Assembly (NCBI GenBank): GCA_035296325.1 | Contig: DATHBD010000054.1 | Span: 114,799 to 178,798, forward strand | Origin: DATHBD01 sp035296325 | GTDB taxonomy: Bacteria > Actinomycetota > Actinomycetes > Mycobacteriales > Micromonosporaceae | Length of the DNA: 64,000 nucleotides | Direction: 5' to 3' | Notes under the pieces: model-generated | What the model saw: the letters and a program-made list of their open reading frames with translations, nothing else | What the model was told of the DNA's origin: nothing | Databases searched by the model: none | Position numbers and translations under genes: made by a program | In this document: one piece after another, positions 42,264 through 54,303 of the stretch | Position numbering within the stretch: position 1 is the first letter of the stretch | Layout of the letters: every line of letters begins with the position of its first letter

Positions 42264-42906
42264 ACTCCTCGATGACCCAACGCATCGACGGTGTGGTGGC
42301 GGCCCTGGGTCGCCACCACACGTGTTGGGTGATCTTCAGGTCCCGCCCGACCTCGGCGAACGTGTAGAGCGAGATGCCGTCCTCGACGACGTGCAGGCCG
42401 CGGGTGCCGTACTGGTACCGCTGGGTCACCGAGGCGTGCGACCGGTCCGTGCCCGCCACGCTCAACTGGCCGGTGGTCTCCAGGCGCACCCCGGCCCGGA
42501 ACATCGCGTCGAGTAGACGGTCGAGCTCCGGTCCGCTGTAGGCGGTGAGCAGGGGGTGCTGCAGGGTCTCCGAGGCCGCGAAGTTGGCACCACCGGACAT
42601 GGCGGCCATGACCGCGTCCCGGTCGTGGGCGTTCCACGCGTCGGTGTACGCCTCGACCGCCCGGGCGATGGCCGCCTCGGTTGGGCTCTGCCGGTGCTCG
42701 ACGTAGCGCAACCCGGCGAGCGCAAGCAGGGCGGCGCACGCCAGCGCCAAGGCGACGAAAACCGGCCGGCTGGTCCGCCGGCGCTGGCGGCCATCGCCAC
42801 CGTCGGCGGCCCGGTCGCCGCCGGGCTCGAGGCCCGGTGATCCGTCAGGGCCTGGCCCGACCGTGAAGAACACGTCGAGCGGGCGCGGATCTTTCTGCTG
42901 GTCCAT
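42253..42906 (-). CDS. Membrane-anchored protein with NTF2-like extracytoplasmic domain
   Basis: 217 residues from ATG 42906. A polar N-terminus (about 45 residues, rich in Gly, Asp and Arg) precedes one helix (PVFVALALACAALLALAGL). The outer part resembles a SnoaL/NTF2-like alpha+beta cone (AVEAYTDAWNAHDRDAVMAAM). Function is unknown. The 3' end overlaps that of the permease gene by 11 bases in convergent orientation. Confidence 0.72.
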   Translation of the reverse strand: MDQQKDPRPLDVFFTVGPGPDGSPGLEPGGDRAADGGDGRQRRRTSRPVFVALALACAALLALAGLRYVEHRQSPTEAAIARAVEAYTDAWNAHDRDAVMAAMSGGANFAASETLQHPLLTAYSGPELDRLLDAMFRAGVRLETTGQLSVAGTDRSHASVTQRYQYGTRGLHVVEDGISLYTFAEVGRDLKITQHVWWRPRAATTPSMRWVIEEFSP

Positions 42907-43014
42907 CACACCGCCAAAGTCGCCGTACCTCCAGTGTGCTCCCGCGACGCCGTCCGCACAGGACGGCGCAGATCGTCCTGTGCCGGGCGACGAGCCGTTC
43001 CCGACTGATCGGAC

Positions 43015-43710
43015 TCAGGAGAAGAGGTCCAGGCGGAACGCGGCGTCCCGGGCGAGCAAGAATCCGACGATGCCCACGATCCACGCCACGGCGTTGCTGC
43101 GGACGATCCAGTCACTCAGCCGGGTCAGCAGCGGGATGACGTGCTGCCCAGCGGTCAGGCGGACGACCAGCAGCAGGAGTGCAGGGATGATCATCACCAG
43201 GCAGTAGCCGGCCATCACCAGCGCGATGTGCGCTGCGGGCAGCGCGGCCGTGGTGACCATCCCGATCGCGGCGAGGTAGGGCAGCATCGTCGTCACCTCG
43301 GCCGCGGCCGCGGTGAGCGCCAGCCCGGCCAGGGCCGCGACGCCACGACTGTCGGCCAGGGCGCGAGCCCGCCAACTGAGCAGCCGGCCGCTGCCGGCAG
43401 TCGTCCTGTTCCGGCGCTCCAGTCGGAAGCTCCAGAAGAACAGCGCGACGCCGATGACGAGTTGCGCCCACCGCACCGGTCCGGTGTCCAGGAGGGAGCT
43501 GATCTGCGGCAGGAAGGTGTCCGCGCCCAGCGCGACGGTGACGCCGAGCGTGAAGTAAAAGGCGGCGACCGTGCCGAGGAAGACCAGCATGCGTACGACC
43601 CGGACCCGGCCGGGATGCATCAGTAGCCAGGCGGGGATCAACAACGTTCCGAAGCTGGTGGAGTCGATCAGGGCGAGGACTGCCAGCGAACCCAAGAGCG
43701 CGAATTCCAT
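43015..43710 (-). CDS. GAP (Sap-type) membrane protein
   Basis: 231 residues from ATG 43710. Six hydrophobic segments are visible, starting MEFALLGSLAVLALIDSTSFGTLLIPAW. This pattern matches GAP-family proteins, related to the LysE superfamily and to mycobacterial Sap, which takes part in glycolipid transport. Substrate is unknown. It is divergent from the kinase gene at 43828. Confidence 0.82.
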   Translation of the reverse strand: MEFALLGSLAVLALIDSTSFGTLLIPAWLLMHPGRVRVVRMLVFLGTVAAFYFTLGVTVALGADTFLPQISSLLDTGPVRWAQLVIGVALFFWSFRLERRNRTTAGSGRLLSWRARALADSRGVAALAGLALTAAAAEVTTMLPYLAAIGMVTTAALPAAHIALVMAGYCLVMIIPALLLLVVRLTAGQHVIPLLTRLSDWIVRSNAVAWIVGIVGFLLARDAAFRLDLFS

Positions 43711-43827
43711 ACCGCGGACTCTGCGGCGTGTCGGCCGGGCGCCGCGTCGGCCGAAGGATGTCCGGTCCGCGGGCGCGTACAACCTTCGACGGACGCCGTT
43801 CGGTGCGGCCCATGATGGGATAGGTCC

Positions 43828-45024
43828 GTGGGAACGGCACAGGTGCGACACCGGCTCGTGGAGCACTGGCGGAGCAGCACACGGTTCCAGGACGTGCTGA
43901 CCGCAGCCGGAACGTTCGCCGCCGGTCTGGCGTTCAACCTCGTCGGTCTGACCGATGTCTGGCCCTCGCCCCAGATCGGTAGCCTCGCCGGCGCTCCGGG
44001 CTGGTGGCACACCGTGTTTCTGGCCGCCGGCTGCCTGGCCATGCTCGGCAAGCGCCGGCGCCCGATGCTCGCGCTCGGCGCCGGCACCGGCCTGGCCGTG
44101 GCGGACCTGGCGCTCGGCGGGAGCGTCGCGCTGGTTCTGGTCACATTCGACCTGCTGCTGTCGGTCGGTCTGTTCGCCTCGGCCGGCGCCCGGGTCGCGG
44201 TGACGACCGCGGTGTTCGTCGTCGTCGGCACGGCGAGCGTCGTGGGTGGCCTCGCCGCGGGCCAGTTGCGCATCGCCGTGTTCATCAGCCTGCAGCTGAC
44301 CACGTTGCTGTTCGTGCCGCTGTGGTGGGCGGCGAACATGCGTCAGCAGCGTTCGCTGGGTGCGCTCGCGGCGGAGAAAAAGGCCCACGAAGCCGTCCTC
44401 GCCGAGCGCGCGGCGATGGCACGGGATCTCCACGATGTCATCGCCGCACACCTGTCCACAACCGCGATCCACTCCGGCGCGGCCCTGGCGCTGCCGCCCG
44501 AGACCGACCGCGACCGGGCGGCGCTGCGTGCGGTCCGCGCCAGCAGCCTGGCCGCCTTGGAGGAGATGCGGTCGATGATCCTGCTGTTGCGGGCCGAGGA
44601 AGCCACTGCGAAGGACCCCACGCTGCCCGGCGGCCTGGATCACCTGCCCGGCCTCGTCGAGGCGGCCGGGGCCCACGGCCTGCGGGTCGACGTGCACACC
44701 GGCGACCTGCCGCGGATCCCGGCGCTGGTGGCACACGGCATCTACCGGATCGTGCGGGAGGCGTTGACCAATGCGCGCAAACACGCGCCGGCCTCGGAGG
44801 TACGCCTCGATGTGTGCGAGGCCGGCGACCGGGTGACGGTGACGGTTGTCAACACCCTGACCCGCTCAGATGATCTTGGTCATCATGCGCTGAGTGCGGG
44901 CACGGGCCTGACCTCAATGCGCGAGCGGGCCGCGCTGCTCGGCGGCGAACTGGTCGCGAGCCGGGACGGCGACCGCTGGCGGGTCCACGCCACGCTGCCC
45001 CTGCACCCCCGGGGACGTCCGTGA
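43828..45024 (+). CDS. Sensor histidine kinase, HisKA_3 class
   Basis: 398 residues from GTG 43828. About five hydrophobic segments (residues 25-160) form the sensor. The phosphoacceptor His is at 202 in ARDLHDVIAAHLSTTAIHSG. The ATPase domain shows an N box (REALTNARKHAP) and GTGLTSMRERAALLGG. It overlaps the regulator start by 4 nt, so it pairs with that regulator. Confidence 0.92.
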   Translation: MGTAQVRHRLVEHWRSSTRFQDVLTAAGTFAAGLAFNLVGLTDVWPSPQIGSLAGAPGWWHTVFLAAGCLAMLGKRRRPMLALGAGTGLAVADLALGGSVALVLVTFDLLLSVGLFASAGARVAVTTAVFVVVGTASVVGGLAAGQLRIAVFISLQLTTLLFVPLWWAANMRQQRSLGALAAEKKAHEAVLAERAAMARDLHDVIAAHLSTTAIHSGAALALPPETDRDRAALRAVRASSLAALEEMRSMILLLRAEEATAKDPTLPGGLDHLPGLVEAAGAHGLRVDVHTGDLPRIPALVAHGIYRIVREALTNARKHAPASEVRLDVCEAGDRVTVTVVNTLTRSDDLGHHALSAGTGLTSMRERAALLGGELVASRDGDRWRVHATLPLHPRGRP

Positions 45025-45680
45025 CGGAATCCGAGATCCGCGTCCTGCTCGTCGACGACCACGCCGCGATCCGCGCCGGGCTGCGCCTGATGCTGGAACA
45101 GGCCCCGGACATCGCTGTGGTGGGTGAGGCCGCCGACGGCGCGGTCGCGATCCGCCAGGCCGCCGCGCTGCGCCCGGACGTCGTGCTCATGGACATCCGC
45201 ATGCCCGGCACCGACGGCATCACCGCGACCCGCGCGATCACCGCGACCGGCGCGGCCGACGTACTGATCCTCACGACGTTCGACATCGACGAATACCTTT
45301 TCGGTGCGTTGCGTGCGGGCGCGGCGGGCTTCCTGCTGAAATCGGTGGAACCGGCCGCGTTGGTGGACGCGGTGCGTCGGGTCGCAGTCGGGGACGGCGT
45401 CATCGCGCCGGAGGTGACCCGCCGACTGCTCGCCGCGTTCGCCGCCACCGAACCCATGCCGACGGCGCCACCCCGGCATCCGTCGCTCGCCACCCTGACC
45501 GCCCGCGAACTGGACGTGCTGGCGGCGCTCGGCCGCGGCCTGTCCAATGCGGACCTGGCGGCGACCTTCGCGATCACGGAGGCAACGGCGAAAACGCACG
45601 TATCCCGGGTCCTGGCCAAGCTCGGCTGCGCCTCCCGGGTGCAGGCCGCGATCCTCGCCAGGGAGGCGGGCATACTCTGA
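45021..45680 (+). CDS. Response regulator, NarL/LuxR type
   Basis: 219 residues from GTG 45021 (GTGA overlap). Receiver pocket D12-D13, phosphoacceptor D58 (VVLMDIRMPG), Thr in LTTFD and Lys in FLLKSVE are present. The LuxR helix-turn-helix is LTARELDVLAALGRGLSNADLAATFAITEATAKTHV. The target is unknown; the treXYZ operon is convergent downstream. Confidence 0.93.
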   Translation: MTESEIRVLLVDDHAAIRAGLRLMLEQAPDIAVVGEAADGAVAIRQAAALRPDVVLMDIRMPGTDGITATRAITATGAADVLILTTFDIDEYLFGALRAGAAGFLLKSVEPAALVDAVRRVAVGDGVIAPEVTRRLLAAFAATEPMPTAPPRHPSLATLTARELDVLAALGRGLSNADLAATFAITEATAKTHVSRVLAKLGCASRVQAAILAREAGIL

Positions 45681-45713
45681 CCCCGCACGGTACCGCGGCA
45701 TCGACAGCGGGCG

Positions 45714-47447
45714 TCAGGGGTAGGCGAGGACCGCGGCGGACTCGGCCGGCAGCTCCACGCCCTCGCGGTTGAGGGTCAGGCCGGCCGCCGTGGCGAGCAG
45801 CACCGTCGCGCCCCGCCGGGGGATCGAGATCCGCTTGCGCTCGCCGGAGAGGTTCGCCACCACCAGACACGAGCCGCGGGCGATGGTGAGGAACTCGTCG
45901 CCGTGGGCCACCTCCACGCGGTCCAGCCAGGGGTCGGAGAGGTCGGGGACCTGCTTGCGCAGCGCGATCAGCTGCCGGTAGAGCTCCAGCAGGTCCCGGT
46001 GCTCCGGCCGTTCCAGCTCGGCCCAGTTCAGCTTGGAGCGGGCGAACGTCTCGGGCGCCTGCGGGTCCGGCACGTCGCCCTCCGGCCAGCCGTGCTCGCC
46101 GAACTCCCGCCGCCGTCCGGTCACCACCGCGGCGGCAAGCTCGCGCTCCGGGTGGCTGGTGAAGTACTGCCACGGCGTGGTGGCACCCCACTCCTCACCC
46201 ATGAACAGCATCGGCGTGAACGGGCCGGTGAGCAGTAGTAGCGCGCCCACTCGCAGCAGGCCGGGGGAGAGGCCGGCGGAGAGCCGGTCGCCAAGCGCTC
46301 GGTTGCCGATCTGGTCGTGGTTCTGCAGGTACACCACGAAGCGGTGGCCGGGCACGAGTTCGGAGTTGACCGGGCGGCCGTGGTTGCGGCCACGGAAGCT
46401 GGACCAGGTGCCGGCGTGGAAGAACGCGCCGCGCAACACCGTGGCGAGGCACTCCAGGGAGCCGAAGTCGGCGTAGTAGCCCTGGCGCTCGCCGGTGAGC
46501 AACGTGTGCAGGGCGTGGTGCACGTCGTCGTCCCACTGCCCGTGCAGGCCGTACCCGCCCGCCTCGCGGGGCGTGATCAGGCGCGGGTCGTTCAGGTCGG
46601 ACTCAGCGATCAGTGACAGCGGCCGGCCGACGTGCGTGGCGAGCGACTCGACCTCGACGGCGAGCTGCTCGAGCAGGTGCACGGCGCCATGATCGGCGAA
46701 CGCGTGGACGGCGTCCAGGCGCAGCGCGTCGACATGGTAGTCCCGCAGCCACATCAGCGCGCTGTCGATGATGTACCGGCGCACCTCATCGGAGCCGGGG
46801 CCGTCCAGGTTGATGGCGGCGCCCCAGGGATTGCTGGCGCCGCCCAGGTACGGCCCGAACGAGGGGGCGTACGCACCGGATGGCCCGAAGTGGTTGTACA
46901 CCACGTCGAGCGCCACCCCGAGGCCGCGGTTGTGGCACGCGTCCACGAAGCGTTTCAACCCGTCCGGGCCGCCGTACGCTTCGTGCGGGGCGTACCAGCA
47001 CACCCCGTCGTAGCCCCAGTTGTGCTCGCCGTTGAACGCGTTGACCGGCAGCAACTCGACCACGTCGACACCGAGCTCGACCAGGTGGTCCAGCCGCTCG
47101 ATCGCCGCGTCGAAGGTCCCGGCCGGCGTGAACGTGCCGATGTGCAGCTCGTACAGGATGCTGCCGGGCAGCCAACGACCGGTCCAGCCGGCGTCGGTCC
47201 AGGCGAAGGCGGCGTGGTCGTACACCCGGCTCGGCCCGTGCACACCCTCCGGCTGCCACAGCGAGCGCGGATCAGGCAGCGACCGGTCGTCGTCGTCGAG
47301 GCGGTACGCGTAGTCCGTCCCCGCCCCGGCCTCCGGCAGATCCGCGTGCCACCAGCCGGCGTCCTCCCCGGTCAGTTCGTGCTCGGTCGCGTCGGCGACC
47401 AGCCGCACCCGGGACGCCTGCGGCGCCCACACCCGAAACGTCGTCAT
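45714..47447 (-). CDS. treZ: Maltooligosyl trehalose trehalohydrolase
   Basis: 577 residues from ATG 47447. An N-terminal CBM48-like domain (FRVWAPQASRVRLVADA) precedes the GH13 barrel. The nucleophile is D245 (VDALRLDAVHAFAD) and the acid/base is E282 (SLIAESDLNDPRL). The motif ELHIGTFTPAGTFDAAI marks TreZ. It releases trehalose from the maltooligosyltrehalose made by TreY. It is the last gene of the operon and overlaps treY by 4 nt. Confidence 0.94.
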   Translation of the reverse strand: MTTFRVWAPQASRVRLVADATEHELTGEDAGWWHADLPEAGAGTDYAYRLDDDDRSLPDPRSLWQPEGVHGPSRVYDHAAFAWTDAGWTGRWLPGSILYELHIGTFTPAGTFDAAIERLDHLVELGVDVVELLPVNAFNGEHNWGYDGVCWYAPHEAYGGPDGLKRFVDACHNRGLGVALDVVYNHFGPSGAYAPSFGPYLGGASNPWGAAINLDGPGSDEVRRYIIDSALMWLRDYHVDALRLDAVHAFADHGAVHLLEQLAVEVESLATHVGRPLSLIAESDLNDPRLITPREAGGYGLHGQWDDDVHHALHTLLTGERQGYYADFGSLECLATVLRGAFFHAGTWSSFRGRNHGRPVNSELVPGHRFVVYLQNHDQIGNRALGDRLSAGLSPGLLRVGALLLLTGPFTPMLFMGEEWGATTPWQYFTSHPERELAAAVVTGRRREFGEHGWPEGDVPDPQAPETFARSKLNWAELERPEHRDLLELYRQLIALRKQVPDLSDPWLDRVEVAHGDEFLTIARGSCLVVANLSGERKRISIPRRGATVLLATAAGLTLNREGVELPAESAAVLAYP

Positions 47448-49722
47448 CGAACCTCGCCTCGCGTCAGCAGTGCGACCGGGTACGACGCGAGAAGCTCAAC
47501 CAGGGCGAGCTCACCGGAGTCGAAGCGCCGGCCGGTCAGGACGTCCACCCAGCCGCCCGGCGGCAGCGACAAGGACGTGTCCGCCCAGCCGCCGCGTCGG
47601 CCCAGCGCGACCGGCAGCCGGGTCACCACCGTGACCACCCCGCCCCGGTCGAACGCCACCGCGTGCGCGCTGGCCGGACCGCGGGCGGACAACGGCGTGT
47701 AGCCGGCGAACAGCTCCGGATGGTCCCGCCGCAGCCGCAGGGCCCGCGCGGTGACGAGCAGCTTCACCGCGCCGCTGGCGTCCACCGGGGGCTGCCACCC
47801 CTTGTCGATGCGGGCCAGCGTCTCGGCCCGGGCCGGGAAGTCCACCGGGCGCCGGTTGTCCGGGTCGACCAGCGAGTAGTCCCACAGCTCGGTGCCCTGG
47901 TAGGTGTCCGGCACGCCGGGCATGGTGAGCTGCACGAGCTTCTGCCCCAATGAGTTGGACCAGCCGGCCTCGACGATGGTGGCGACGAAGGCCGAGAGGT
48001 CGGCGTGCAGCACGTCGTTGTCGTAGGCCGCGTCGACCGCGGCGCGCACCGCCGCCTCGAACCCGGCGTCGGGATCGGCCCAGCTCGTGCGCACCGACGC
48101 TTCCCGCGCCGCCTTCTCCGCGTACGCGTGCAGCCGCTCCCGCTCGATCGGCCACGCGCCCACCGCGGCCTGCCACAGCAGGTGCGCGAACGCCGGATCC
48201 GGGATCGGCGCCCGGTCCATCCACCGCCGCACCGCCGCGCCCCACTCCTCGGGCAACTCGGCCAGGACGGCCAGCCGGGCCCGGACGTCCTCGGAGCGCT
48301 TCGTGTCGTGGGTGGACAGTGTGGTCATGCTGTCCGGCCACCGGGTCTGCCGATCGGCCGCCAGCGCGTGCAGGTCGGCCACCGGGACGCCGAAGTGCCC
48401 CGGGTCGCCGCCGACCTCGTTGAGGGCGGTGAACCGGCTGTACCGGTAGAACGCGGTGTCCTCGACGCCCTTGGCCATCACCGCGCCGGTGTACTGCTGG
48501 AACCGCACGGCCAACTCGTCGTCCGGATCGGCGAGGCGCAGGCTCAGCACGTCGAGCGCGGGAGCGAGGTCCGGTCGCCGACGCGCTGCCGCCGAGACGG
48601 CGGAGGTGAGCTGGTCCGCGCCGACCGGCAGGTAGGAGCGGTACACGGCGAAGTTGGCGGCGAGTTCCGCCAGCGCGTCTGCCGCGCCCGGCACGTCGGG
48701 CGCCAGTCGGGTCAACCGCCCCAGCTCCGCGGCGAGCAGGCGGGTGGCCGCCTCGTGCTTGCCCTGGCGCACCAGCGCCGGCCAGTCGGACGGCGCTCCG
48801 GTCAGCCCGGCGTCCAGCGCGGTGAACGCCGGCTCGGCGGCCCGGTCCACGAAGATGCCCCCCGCCTCGCGCAGCGCGTCGTAGCCGGTGGTGCCGGCGA
48901 CCGGCCAGTCCGGCAGCTCCTCGCCGACCTCCAGGATCTTCTCCACCAGCAGCCAGGCACCGGGTGCGGCGTCGGCCAGTCGGCGCAGGTAGCCCGCCGG
49001 GTCGCGCAGACCGTCCGGGTGGTCGATCCGGATGCCGTCGATCTCGCCGGCGGCGTGCCAGCGCAGGATCTCGCGGTGGGTGGCGTCGAAGACCTCGGGG
49101 TCCTCCACCCGCAGGCCGGCCAGCTCGGCGATGGCGAAGAACCTGCGGTAATTGATCTCGTCGTTGCCGCGCCGCCAGGACGCCAGCTCGTAGTGCTGCC
49201 GGTCGTGCACCTCCCGAGGCGTCCCGGAAACCCCGGTGCCCGCGGCGATCGGGAACCGGTGCTCGTAGTAGCGCAACTCGTCGCCGACCACGGTGAGCTG
49301 GTCGAGCGCATCAGCATCGTCGCCGAGCACGGGCAGCAGCAGCCGGCCGCGGGACCAGTCGATGTCGAACCAGGTCGCGTACGCCGAGTCGCGGCCGTTG
49401 CGCAGGACGTCCCACCACGCCGGGTTGGCGGCGGGTACCGCCACACCCATGTGGTTGGGCACGATGTCCACGACCAGGCCGAGCCCCGCCGAGCGCAGCG
49501 CCCCGACGAGCCGCTGCCGGCCCGCCTCACCGCCCACCTCCGGGTTGACCTGCGAGTGGTCCACCACGTCGTACCCGTGGCTGGAGCCCGGCGTCGCGGT
49601 GAGCAGCGGCGCGGTGTAGCAGTGGGTCACGCCCAGATCGGCCAGGTAGCCAACCACGTCGGCGGCGGCGGCGAGGTCAAACTCGGCCCGCACCTGCAGG
49701 CGGTACGTGCTGCGCGGCGGCA

Positions 49723-49723
<1 letters not shown>
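47444..49723 (-). CDS. treY: Maltooligosyl trehalose synthase
   Basis: 759 residues from ATG 49723, which overlaps the glgX stop (TGATG). GH13 motifs include DIVPNHMGV, the nucleophile in EIDGIRIDHPDGL and the acid/base in LLVEKILE. A TreY-specific insertion of helices follows the barrel, with TLSTHDTKRSEDVRARL. The enzyme turns the reducing end of maltodextrin into a trehalosyl unit. The open frame runs upstream through glgX, but that part is a shadow. Confidence 0.94.
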
Positions 49724-51837
<2,114 letters not shown>

Positions 51838-52049
51838 GTACCACTCCTCGGCATCGTTGAATCGCGACCGATCGGGTCGCCGGCTCTATCTGCCCCGCGG
51901 TCGGCGGCTTCAATCATCACGAAGCGATCATCGAGGCGCGTGCGGCGGGGCAGTCTGCTCCCATTCTGAGCCAGCCGTGTTACGGCTGACGTTGGGCCGT
52001 CGAGACGCTACTGTCGGGCGTTGATCGACGTTCGTGGAGGGGGCCACCG

Positions 52050-52412
52050 GTGCAGGTCGCGGCGAACATCGTGGTCGGGCTGATCGCTGCTCTCCACGCG
52101 TACATCCTGGTGCTGGAGATGTTCCTGTGGACCACGCCCCGGGCGCGGGCAGTGTTCCGCACCGAGCCGGAGTTCGCCCGCGCGACCGCGGTGATGGCCG
52201 CCAACCAGGGGCTCTACAACGGATTCCTGGCGGCCGGCCTGGTGTGGGGCACGGTCGCCGGTGGCACGGTCGGCTTCCAGGCGAAAGTGTTCTTCCTCAC
52301 CTGCGTACTCGTCGCGGGAGTCTACGGCAGCATCACCGTGAACCGGCGGATCCTGTTCATCCAGGCGGTGCCGGCACTGCTCGGCCTGATCCTGGTATTC
52401 GCCGCCCGGTAG
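52050..52412 (+). CDS. DUF1304 membrane protein
   Basis: 120 residues from GTG 52050, with GGAGG about 9-10 nt upstream. Four helices can be seen. The conserved motifs MAANQGLYNGFLAAGL and SITVNRRILFIQAVPALLG identify the DUF1304 family. Function is unknown. Confidence 0.88.
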   Translation: MQVAANIVVGLIAALHAYILVLEMFLWTTPRARAVFRTEPEFARATAVMAANQGLYNGFLAAGLVWGTVAGGTVGFQAKVFFLTCVLVAGVYGSITVNRRILFIQAVPALLGLILVFAAR

Positions 52413-52464
52413 CGCGGGCCGGAATCCGATTCCGGTTCCCGGCGGCCGACCATAGATTGGTCGC

Positions 52465-53133
52465 ATGGCGGAACTGGTATCGGTCAATCTGGCGGTGCCC
52501 CGACCGACCGGCGCGAAGGACATCGGCCGCACCGGCATCGACAAGCGGCCCACCGTCGGGCCGGTGTCGGTCCGGGCGCCGGGTCCCAAGGGCACCGGTC
52601 TGGGCAGCGGCCTGGTCGGTGACCTGGTCGTCGACGGCCGCCACCACGGTGGCGACGACCAGGCGGTCTATGCGTATGCCCGGGAGGACCTGGACCGGTG
52701 GGAGGCGGAACTGGGCCGTCCGCTCGCCGGCGGGGTGTTCGGGGAGAACCTGACCACCAGCGGACTGGACGTGACCGGTGCGCGCATCGGTGAGCGCTGG
52801 CAGGTCGGCGCCGAGGTCGTGCTCGAGGTGGCGGTGCCGCGCATCCCCTGCGGCACGTTCGCGGAGTGGATGGACGAGAAGCGCTGGGTCAGGCGCTTCA
52901 CCGCCCGCGCGCTGCCCGGGGCGTACCTCCGGGTGGTCCTCGGCGGCGACATCCGCGCCGGTGATCCGATCGCCGTGGTGTTCCGCCCTGACCACGACGT
53001 CACGATCGGGATGACGTTCCGTGCCCTCACGCTGGAACCGGCGCTGCTGCCCCGGTTGCTGGCCGTGGACGCCCTGCCCGACGACGTCAGGGCGCTCGCC
53101 GCGAAGCGCGCCGCGCCGTACCCGGGTTGGTGA
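52465..53133 (+). CDS. MOSC domain protein
   Basis: 222 residues. The MOSC domain (molybdenum cofactor sulfurase C-terminal type) is shown by DGRHHGGDDQAVYAYAREDL, GVFGENLTTSGLDV and VPRIPCGTFAEWM, which contains the conserved Cys. Family members such as YiiM act in molybdenum-dependent detoxification. No molybdoenzyme is adjacent. Confidence 0.9.
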   Translation: MAELVSVNLAVPRPTGAKDIGRTGIDKRPTVGPVSVRAPGPKGTGLGSGLVGDLVVDGRHHGGDDQAVYAYAREDLDRWEAELGRPLAGGVFGENLTTSGLDVTGARIGERWQVGAEVVLEVAVPRIPCGTFAEWMDEKRWVRRFTARALPGAYLRVVLGGDIRAGDPIAVVFRPDHDVTIGMTFRALTLEPALLPRLLAVDALPDDVRALAAKRAAPYPGW

Positions 53134-53150
53134 CCTGCCATGCTGGCCGG

Positions 53151-53606
53151 ATGAACGACGGGCACGCGGACGCTGGCCGGCCGGACGACGGGCTGCGGGT
53201 CACCCGGGCGGTGACCGTGCCCAGCGCGGAGCTGGTGTGGCGGTTCAGCCGATCCAGCGGACCCGGCGGGCAGTCCGTCAACACCACGGACTCGCGGGTG
53301 GAACTGCTCTTCGACGTCGCCGGCACCGCGGCACTGCCACCGGAGCTCAAGGCGCGGGCCCTGGAACGGCTCGCCGGCCGGCTGGTCGACGGCGTGATCG
53401 CCGTTACCGCGCAGGAGCACCGGTCCCAGTACCAGAATCGACGCGCCGCGATGGCCCGGCTCGGAGCGCTCCTCGCTGCCGCTGTGGCGCCGCCGCCGCG
53501 GGCCAGGCGACCCACCCGCCCGTCCCGGGGGGCGGTGGAGCGCCGGTTGGAGGGCAAGCGCCGCCGGGGCCAGACCAAGCACGGACGTCGTACCCCGGAG
53601 GAGTAG
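53151..53606 (+). CDS. arfB: ArfB-type peptidyl-tRNA hydrolase (release-factor-like)
   Basis: 151 residues from ATG 53151. The catalytic GGQ is at 39-41 in GPGGQSVNTTDSRVEL. A basic C-terminal tail (RRLEGKRRRGQTKHGRR) would enter the mRNA channel of stalled ribosomes. The family rescues ribosomes lacking a stop codon. Confidence 0.9.
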   Translation: MNDGHADAGRPDDGLRVTRAVTVPSAELVWRFSRSSGPGGQSVNTTDSRVELLFDVAGTAALPPELKARALERLAGRLVDGVIAVTAQEHRSQYQNRRAAMARLGALLAAAVAPPPRARRPTRPSRGAVERRLEGKRRRGQTKHGRRTPEE

Positions 53607-53691
53607 CCGCCCGCGGGTACGCCGCCGAGGGCCGCCCGCTTGCTACCATTCCGCGGGATTGACGCGGACGGCCAGGGGAGCGGGGCGCACC

Positions 53692-54303
53692 ATGGACCCA
53701 ACGCACGCCGACGCTCCGACCGCGGCGGGTCGCATCCTGACCATCCCGAATGTGATCAGCTTCGCCCGGTTGGCCGGCGTTCCGCTCTTCCTCTACCTCT
53801 TCCTCGGCCGGCGCGCGGACGGCTGGGCGGTGGCCGTCCTGGCCGTCGGTGGCACCAGCGACTGGGTCGACGGGTACATCGCCCGGCGGATGCGCCAGGT
53901 CAGCCGCCTCGGTGAGCTGCTCGACCCGCTCGCCGACCGGCTGTACATCCTGGCCACGCTGCTGGCGTTCACCGCCCGCGACATCGTGCCGTGGCCGTTC
54001 ACCGTCGCCCTGCTGGCCCGGGAGGCGGTGCTCACCGTGCTGCTGCTGGTGCTGCGGGGATACCGGCTGGGCCCGCTCCAGGTGCACTACCTCGGCAAGA
54101 CGGCGACGTTTCTGCTGCTCGGCGCGTTTCCCGCGTTGCTGTTCGCCAGGGTCTTCCCGGGCGCCGCCGACCTGTGGACGGCATTCGGATGGGCCCTCGC
54201 CTGGTGGGGCATCGTCCTGTACTGGATCGCGGCCGCCCTGTACCTGGCCCAGGGCTGGCGACTCATCAGTGCCACCCGCGCCGCCCGGCGGGGGGCCGGA
54301 TGA
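53692..54303 (+). CDS. CDP-alcohol phosphatidyltransferase (pgsA2-like)
   Basis: 203 residues from ATG 53692. The family motif is visible as SDWVDGYIARRMRQVSRLGELLDPLADRLY, shown here in two parts: SDWVDGYIARRMRQ and SRLGELLDPLADRLY. Six helices are predicted. In the mycobacterial block the equivalent is the Rv1822/pgsA2 gene. It forms a phospholipid by transfer to an alcohol; the exact lipid product is unknown. The stop overlaps the following gene (ATGA). Confidence 0.88.
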   Translation: MDPTHADAPTAAGRILTIPNVISFARLAGVPLFLYLFLGRRADGWAVAVLAVGGTSDWVDGYIARRMRQVSRLGELLDPLADRLYILATLLAFTARDIVPWPFTVALLAREAVLTVLLLVLRGYRLGPLQVHYLGKTATFLLLGAFPALLFARVFPGAADLWTAFGWALAWWGIVLYWIAAALYLAQGWRLISATRAARRGAG